Assembly (NCBI GenBank): GCA_012842035.1
Contig: DUTO01000127.1
Location: forward strand, 1 to 10,042
Reading direction: 5' to 3'
DNA length: 10,042 nucleotides
Source of the DNA: Clostridia bacterium
Lineage (GTDB): Bacteria > Bacillota > Peptococcia > DRI-13 > DTU073
Part shown: in pieces, positions 6,883 through 10,042 of the stretch
Numbering within the stretch: position 1 is the stretch's first letter
How the letters are laid out: each line of letters begins with the position of its first letter
Program-made: the position numbers and the translations under genes
Notes under the pieces: generated by a model
What the model was told of the DNA's origin: nothing
Database searches by the model: none
Seen by the model: only the letters and a program-made list of their open reading frames with translations

Positions 6883-8138
6883 AAAAAAGGATTGCTCTCT
6901 TCACGATATTTTGTTTACTTATAGGTGTTGTCCCTACATATGCCGCTTTTTCCGAAACTAATAATGAAACTGGCAGGGAAACTTATACCTTGACAATGAA
7001 AGAAGCTGTAGCTTTAACTTTAAAAAATAGTCCTGACTTACAGGTAACTGATTTCTATGTTGATTTTGCTGAACGTTCGATGATTGATGTACGTGATATG
7101 CGTGATGACCTTAGGGATGGGATTAATGCTACTTTGCAAGGGGCTCATCAGCAAATTAGGGCTTTAGAGCTACAGAAATTGGCTGTGCAAAATTCAGCAT
7201 TAGACCCGGTTACGAAGGCGGCCAAAATTGCCGGTCTAGAGGTAGCCCGTCAAGGCGTAGTTTATTCAATGGGTGCTATTGATTTGATGAAAGAAACGAG
7301 AAAAAACATTAAAAATCTTTCTGAAAGAGCTGAAGAAGGTTTTGATGATGCGAAATGGGTGCGGCAAGATGCCGAAAAAAAAGTGGCTTATGGGGTAGAA
7401 AAGCTTTATTTAGCCATGTTGATTTTAGATGATTTTATTGTCTTGCAGGAAGACAATATTGCTTTACAGCGAGAATTAACCAGGATTGAACGTTTGAAAT
7501 ATCAAAATGGTTTAAGTACAGCTGTGGAAGTAGATAAAGTGGCTCAAAAAGTGTGGGAAGAGGAACAACGGCTTCAGGACTTGGAAAATACGCGGTTATT
7601 ATTAACTTATCAAATGAATAGAAATATTGGTCGTGAATGGAATACACCTTTAAGACTTGCCCCTGTAGGTTTTCAACCTGTTAAAATTAGTGATGTAGAG
7701 ACTGCTTATCAAAAAGCTGTGGATTCTGCTTTAATTATTTTTCAACTTAATCGTAATCTTGATAATAAAAAGGATGATTTAAGAAAAGCGGAAAGTGATT
7801 CGGCTGAATTAGAAAGAATCAGATTAGAAATAAGAAAAACAAAAATTGATTTACAAGAAGAACAATTTAAGATGAAAAAAAACCTGGAAGATTTAAATAG
7901 CAAGATAGTAATGGCTAAGAAAAATCTTACTGAATGTAAACAGAAATATGAAACAGCGAAAGCTGATTATGAACATGCCCAAGTTGCTTATGAACAAAAA
8001 ATGGGGTTAAAGGTTCAAGTTGATGGTAGTAAATTGCTTATGGATAAAGCGCATAATGATTATTTTAAGGCTGTAAACGATTATTATTTGGTAGCACGCG
8101 AATTTCAGTTGGGGGAAACAGGAATTTTCTTCGATTAA
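6879..8138 (+). CDS. Secreted TolC-like (outer-membrane efflux protein family) helical protein, apparently without beta-barrel strands
   Basis: A 419-residue protein related to the outer-membrane factor family that forms the exit duct of tripartite pumps. A signal peptide is clear: MKKR, a hydrophobic core, then VVPTYA with cleavage expected after Ala22. The mature start YTLTMKEAVALTLKNSPDLQV (36-56) is the classic first-helix signature. EKLYLAMLILDDFIVLQEDN (174-193) and RLKYQNGLSTAVEVDKV (205-221) match the first-repeat helices and the G-x-S-x-x-x-V turn. A second repeat follows (about 272-410), with YEQKMGLKVQVDGSKLLMDKA as its equivalent turn. At the two places where canonical members carry paired amphipathic beta strands (about 70-165 and 300-330) the sequence is charged and helix-like, with few prolines or aromatics. 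AAAGGAGG precedes the ATG by 10 bases, and the start overlaps the permease stop by 4 bp. No terminator was seen after it. Family assignment is good; the missing barrel is inferred by eye. Confidence 0.82.
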   Translation: MKKRIALFTIFCLLIGVVPTYAAFSETNNETGRETYTLTMKEAVALTLKNSPDLQVTDFYVDFAERSMIDVRDMRDDLRDGINATLQGAHQQIRALELQKLAVQNSALDPVTKAAKIAGLEVARQGVVYSMGAIDLMKETRKNIKNLSERAEEGFDDAKWVRQDAEKKVAYGVEKLYLAMLILDDFIVLQEDNIALQRELTRIERLKYQNGLSTAVEVDKVAQKVWEEEQRLQDLENTRLLLTYQMNRNIGREWNTPLRLAPVGFQPVKISDVETAYQKAVDSALIIFQLNRNLDNKKDDLRKAESDSAELERIRLEIRKTKIDLQEEQFKMKKNLEDLNSKIVMAKKNLTECKQKYETAKADYEHAQVAYEQKMGLKVQVDGSKLLMDKAHNDYFKAVNDYYLVAREFQLGETGIFFD

Positions 8139-8154
8139 AGATTTGCGATTGTTA

Positions 8155-8163
8155 TGTTATAAT
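8155..8163 (+). promoter_or_regulatory. Extended -10 promoter of htrA
   Basis: TGTTATAAT is a perfect TATAAT (8158-8163) with the TGn extension. The best -35 at 17 bp is TTAAAG (8135-8140), which is weak, as is common for extended -10 promoters. It lies about 20 bases after the TolC-like stop codon and about 46 before the htrA start, indicating that htrA has its own transcript separate from the TetR-controlled cassette, although read-through is not excluded. Confidence 0.72.
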
Positions 8164-8195
8164 ATTAGCTAAAGATAAGCAAAACGAATTATGGT

Positions 8196-8201
8196 AGGGG
8201 G
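8196..8201 (+). promoter_or_regulatory. Ribosome binding site fixing the htrA start
   Basis: AGGGGG lies 7 bases before ATG 8209. The in-frame ATG at 8191 sits just upstream of this element with no site of its own, so 8209 is preferred. Confidence 0.65.
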
Positions 8202-8208
8202 TATAAAC

Positions 8209-9393
8209 ATGAAGCACTTAAAAATTAATAGAATGCTTGTAATTTATACGTTATTAATTTTTTTAGGAGGAGTGTTTTGTGGAGGGTTTTATCTTACGGT
8301 AAAGGGCTATGACGTTCCTTGGAGTACACCACAACCGATAAATGCTGAATTAGAAGTTAAACAGCATAATACTCCTGTACGTTTAGATACGGTGGTAGGA
8401 ACAAAGAGTATTGAAAAGATTGTGGAGGAAGCAGGTCCTGCTGTAGTAAAAATTGAAACTGTTGCTCAAGTAAGGAGCAGTGCTAATGACTTCTTTTTAG
8501 ATCCTTTTGATGACCCCTTTTTCCGGCATTTTTTTGGGGATAGCTTTAATTTAGAGCCTCAGCCTAGAGAAACCCAAGGCTTAGGTTCAGGTTTTATTAT
8601 TTCCAAAGATGGTTATATTTTAACAAATAACCATGTTGTGGAAGGTGCAGATGAAATTAAGGTCTACTTAACTAGTCGTCAAGAGCCTTATAAAGCAAAA
8701 ATTATAGGCGCTGATGCGGATTTAGATTTAGCCGTTATAAAAATTAACGCCGGAGTAAATTTACCGGTGTTAAAAATGGGGGATTCCCATAAAACAAAAG
8801 TAGGAAATTGGGTTGTGGCGATTGGTAATCCTTATGGGCTTGACCATACAGTTACGGTAGGTGTGATTAGTGCGAAAGGTAGACCGTTAGTGATTGAGGG
8901 AAGAGAGTTTAAAGATTTAATTCAGACAGATGCCTCAATTAATCCTGGGAATAGTGGCGGACCTCTTTTAAATCTCGATGGTGAAGTAGTAGGAATAAAT
9001 ACAGCGATTAATGCTCAAGCTCAGGGAATTGGTTTTGCCATCCCCAGTTCTTCTGTTTTACAGGTTCTAGATGACTTAATTGTAAAAGGGAAAGTTATCC
9101 GACCTTGGTTAGGTGTTTATATGCAGCCTGTAACTAAAGAGTTAGCCGATTATTTTGGCTTAAAAAAAGCGGAAGGAGCTCTTGTTAATTCGGTACAAGA
9201 AGATTCACCTGCAAGTAAAGCCGGTTTACAAAGAGGCGATATTATTTTAGAATTTAATAAAAAGAAGATTGCTGAACCCGAAGACCTGCAAGAGGCAGTA
9301 AAGGAAGCGAAGGTAGGAGATAAGGCGATTCTCTTAATTTATCGGCAAAATCAGACCTTATATGTTACAACCAAAATTGAAGAAAGAAAATAA
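8209..9393 (+). CDS. htrA: HtrA/DegP-family S1C serine protease, membrane-anchored
   Basis: An envelope quality-control protease that degrades misfolded exported proteins. The 394-residue protein has a short cytoplasmic basic segment (MKHLKINR), one membrane anchor (about 9-31) and a linker, then the trypsin-like domain (about 65-295). The catalytic triad is visible: His142 in LTNNHVVEGA, Asp173 in DADLDLAVIKI and Ser249 in INPGNSGGPL. The Phe/Asp-rich stretch FFLDPFDDPFFRHFFGD (95-111) corresponds to the LA loop common in this family. One PDZ domain follows (about 300-390), with the ligand-loop region WLGVYMQ, then SPASKAGLQRGDIILEFN (333-350). One PDZ plus an N-terminal anchor is the usual Gram-positive and clostridial architecture; E. 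coli DegP has two PDZ domains and a cleaved signal peptide. The gene has its own extended -10 promoter and is followed by an intrinsic terminator, so it is probably monocistronic. Confidence 0.96.
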   Translation: MKHLKINRMLVIYTLLIFLGGVFCGGFYLTVKGYDVPWSTPQPINAELEVKQHNTPVRLDTVVGTKSIEKIVEEAGPAVVKIETVAQVRSSANDFFLDPFDDPFFRHFFGDSFNLEPQPRETQGLGSGFIISKDGYILTNNHVVEGADEIKVYLTSRQEPYKAKIIGADADLDLAVIKINAGVNLPVLKMGDSHKTKVGNWVVAIGNPYGLDHTVTVGVISAKGRPLVIEGREFKDLIQTDASINPGNSGGPLLNLDGEVVGINTAINAQAQGIGFAIPSSSVLQVLDDLIVKGKVIRPWLGVYMQPVTKELADYFGLKKAEGALVNSVQEDSPASKAGLQRGDIILEFNKKKIAEPEDLQEAVKEAKVGDKAILLIYRQNQTLYVTTKIEERK

Positions 9394-9396
9394 TTG

Positions 9397-9430
9397 AAAG
9401 GGCACCTAAAAAGTGCTCTTTTTTATTTTA
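9397..9430 (+). terminator. Rho-independent terminator after htrA
   Basis: Inverted arms AAAGGGCAC (9397-9405) and GTGCTCTTT (9413-9421) pair over 9 bases with one G-U wobble, around a 7-base loop CTAAAAA. A T-rich run to 9430 follows. It begins 4 bases after the htrA stop codon and separates htrA from the kinase gene. Confidence 0.88.
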
Positions 9431-9493
9431 TTAAAGATATTTTTTAGCAGGTAATTTGCTGGCTAATGTGGAATAAAACTTATGAATTGAACT

Positions 9494-9498
9494 GGAGG
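9494..9498 (+). promoter_or_regulatory. Ribosome binding site for the TTG start of the kinase gene
   Basis: GGAGG lies 9 bases before TTG 9508. No ATG or GTG in that frame precedes the P-loop at a sensible distance, so this site supports the TTG start. Confidence 0.7.
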
Positions 9499-9507
9499 TA
9501 GACTTTT

Positions 9508-10042
9508 TTGAAAAAAGCAAAAGGAAAGTTAGTTGTCATTGAAGCACCGGATGGTAGTGGTAAGAAAACTCAAGCGGAATTACTTTTTAATCGCTTAAAA
9601 GAAGAGGGATATCAGGTAAGAAAAGTGGAATTCCCTAATTATCGGAGCCCTTCGTCAAGTTTAGTAAAAATGTATCTGCGAGGAGAATTTGGTGAAAATC
9701 CTAATAAGGTTAATCCTTATGCTGCTTCTGCTTTTTATGCGGTAGATCGTTTTGCTTCTTTTCAGAAGGAGTGGCAAGGTTTTTATATTGAAGGCGGTAT
9801 GATCATTGCAGATAGATATACCACTTCTAATTTGATTCATCAGGCGGTAAAATTTACAGATGAAAAAGAGAAGGAGAAATATTTAGATTGGGTATGGGAT
9901 TTTGAGTTTAATCGTCTTGCGTTACCGGTACCGGATGTTGTTTTTTTCTTAGATATGCCTCCGGATTTTAGTGAAAAACTAATTGCGATGAGAAAAAATA
10001 AGTTTACCGGTAAGGGACAAAAAGATATCCATGAAATAAATA
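9508..10042 (+). CDS. Thymidylate kinase-like P-loop nucleotide kinase (3' truncated by window edge)
   Basis: Probably phosphorylates dTMP to dTDP in dTTP synthesis. The TTG start gives 178 residues before the window ends, against a usual length of just over 200. The P-loop reads VVIEAPDGSGKKTQAELL (9-26). VEFPNYRSPSSSLVKMYLRGEFG (40-62) is the region that contacts the nucleotide. NPYAASAFYAVDRFAS (69-84) and the IIADRYTTSNLIHQ segment (99-112), with its DRY motif, are family hallmarks; PDVVFFLDMPP (142-152) is the strand before the lid, and MRKNKFTGKGQKDIHE begins the lid. The Walker A motif has Lys20 where Ser/Thr usually follows the invariant Lys, with Thr21 next. From memory, a divergent Firmicute thymidylate-kinase branch has similar GK-x-TQ loops, so this may be normal for the branch. 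A terminator upstream and a gap of 114 bp after htrA suggest a separate promoter, but none was convincing. Confidence 0.87.
   Translation, partial: MKKAKGKLVVIEAPDGSGKKTQAELLFNRLKEEGYQVRKVEFPNYRSPSSSLVKMYLRGEFGENPNKVNPYAASAFYAVDRFASFQKEWQGFYIEGGMIIADRYTTSNLIHQAVKFTDEKEKEKYLDWVWDFEFNRLALPVPDVVFFLDMPPDFSEKLIAMRKNKFTGKGQKDIHEIN

Noticed and set aside
9440..9507. Promoter or operator before the kinase gene
   Set aside because: TTGCTG (9456-9461) has no -10 partner at 16-18 bp, and the AGCA/TGCT inverted repeat nearby is only 4 bases per arm.

Overview
The window is AT-rich, gene-dense DNA in which every recognised gene lies on the + strand. Strong GGAGG-type ribosome binding sites, TTG and GTG starts, and SigA-type promoters point to a Firmicute (Bacillota). 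The order polA - mutM - coaE - lytic transglycosylase resembles chromosomal clusters of Clostridia, especially Peptococcaceae-like lineages; that placement is from memory and was not tested by alignment.

Region 1 (1-3894) is housekeeping. It holds the 3' end of DNA polymerase I, formamidopyrimidine-DNA glycosylase (overlapping polA by 8 bp), dephospho-CoA kinase, a small membrane-anchored lytic transglycosylase and a nicotinate phosphoribosyltransferase. The genes are closely spaced and probably at least partly co-transcribed, with one possible internal promoter before coaE. They serve DNA replication and repair, CoA synthesis, NAD salvage and peptidoglycan turnover.

Region 2 (about 3910-8138) is a self-contained efflux cassette: a TetR-family regulator, a lipoprotein membrane-fusion (HlyD-like) protein, an ABC-2 type permease and a secreted TolC-like protein. 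A near-consensus promoter (TTGACA-17-TAAAAT) precedes tetR. Two near-identical 18-bp palindromes (AGTAAC-N6-GTTACT) flank tetR, one at the predicted transcription start and one directly after its stop codon. This suggests the repressor controls itself and the export genes. Three features stand out. No ATPase gene accompanies the permease. The TolC-like protein appears to lack the beta-barrel strands that cross an outer membrane. The fusion protein is predicted to be lipid-anchored. Together they suggest a tripartite-pump-like assembly adapted to a single-membrane or atypical envelope.

Region 3 (8139-10042) holds an HtrA/DegP-family serine protease with its own extended -10 promoter and a clear intrinsic terminator. 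It is followed by the 5' part of a thymidylate-kinase-like gene that starts at TTG and runs off the window; its Walker A motif has Lys where Ser/Thr is usual.

No tRNA, rRNA, CRISPR array, insertion sequence or riboswitch was recognised. No intergenic stretch exceeds about 120 bases.
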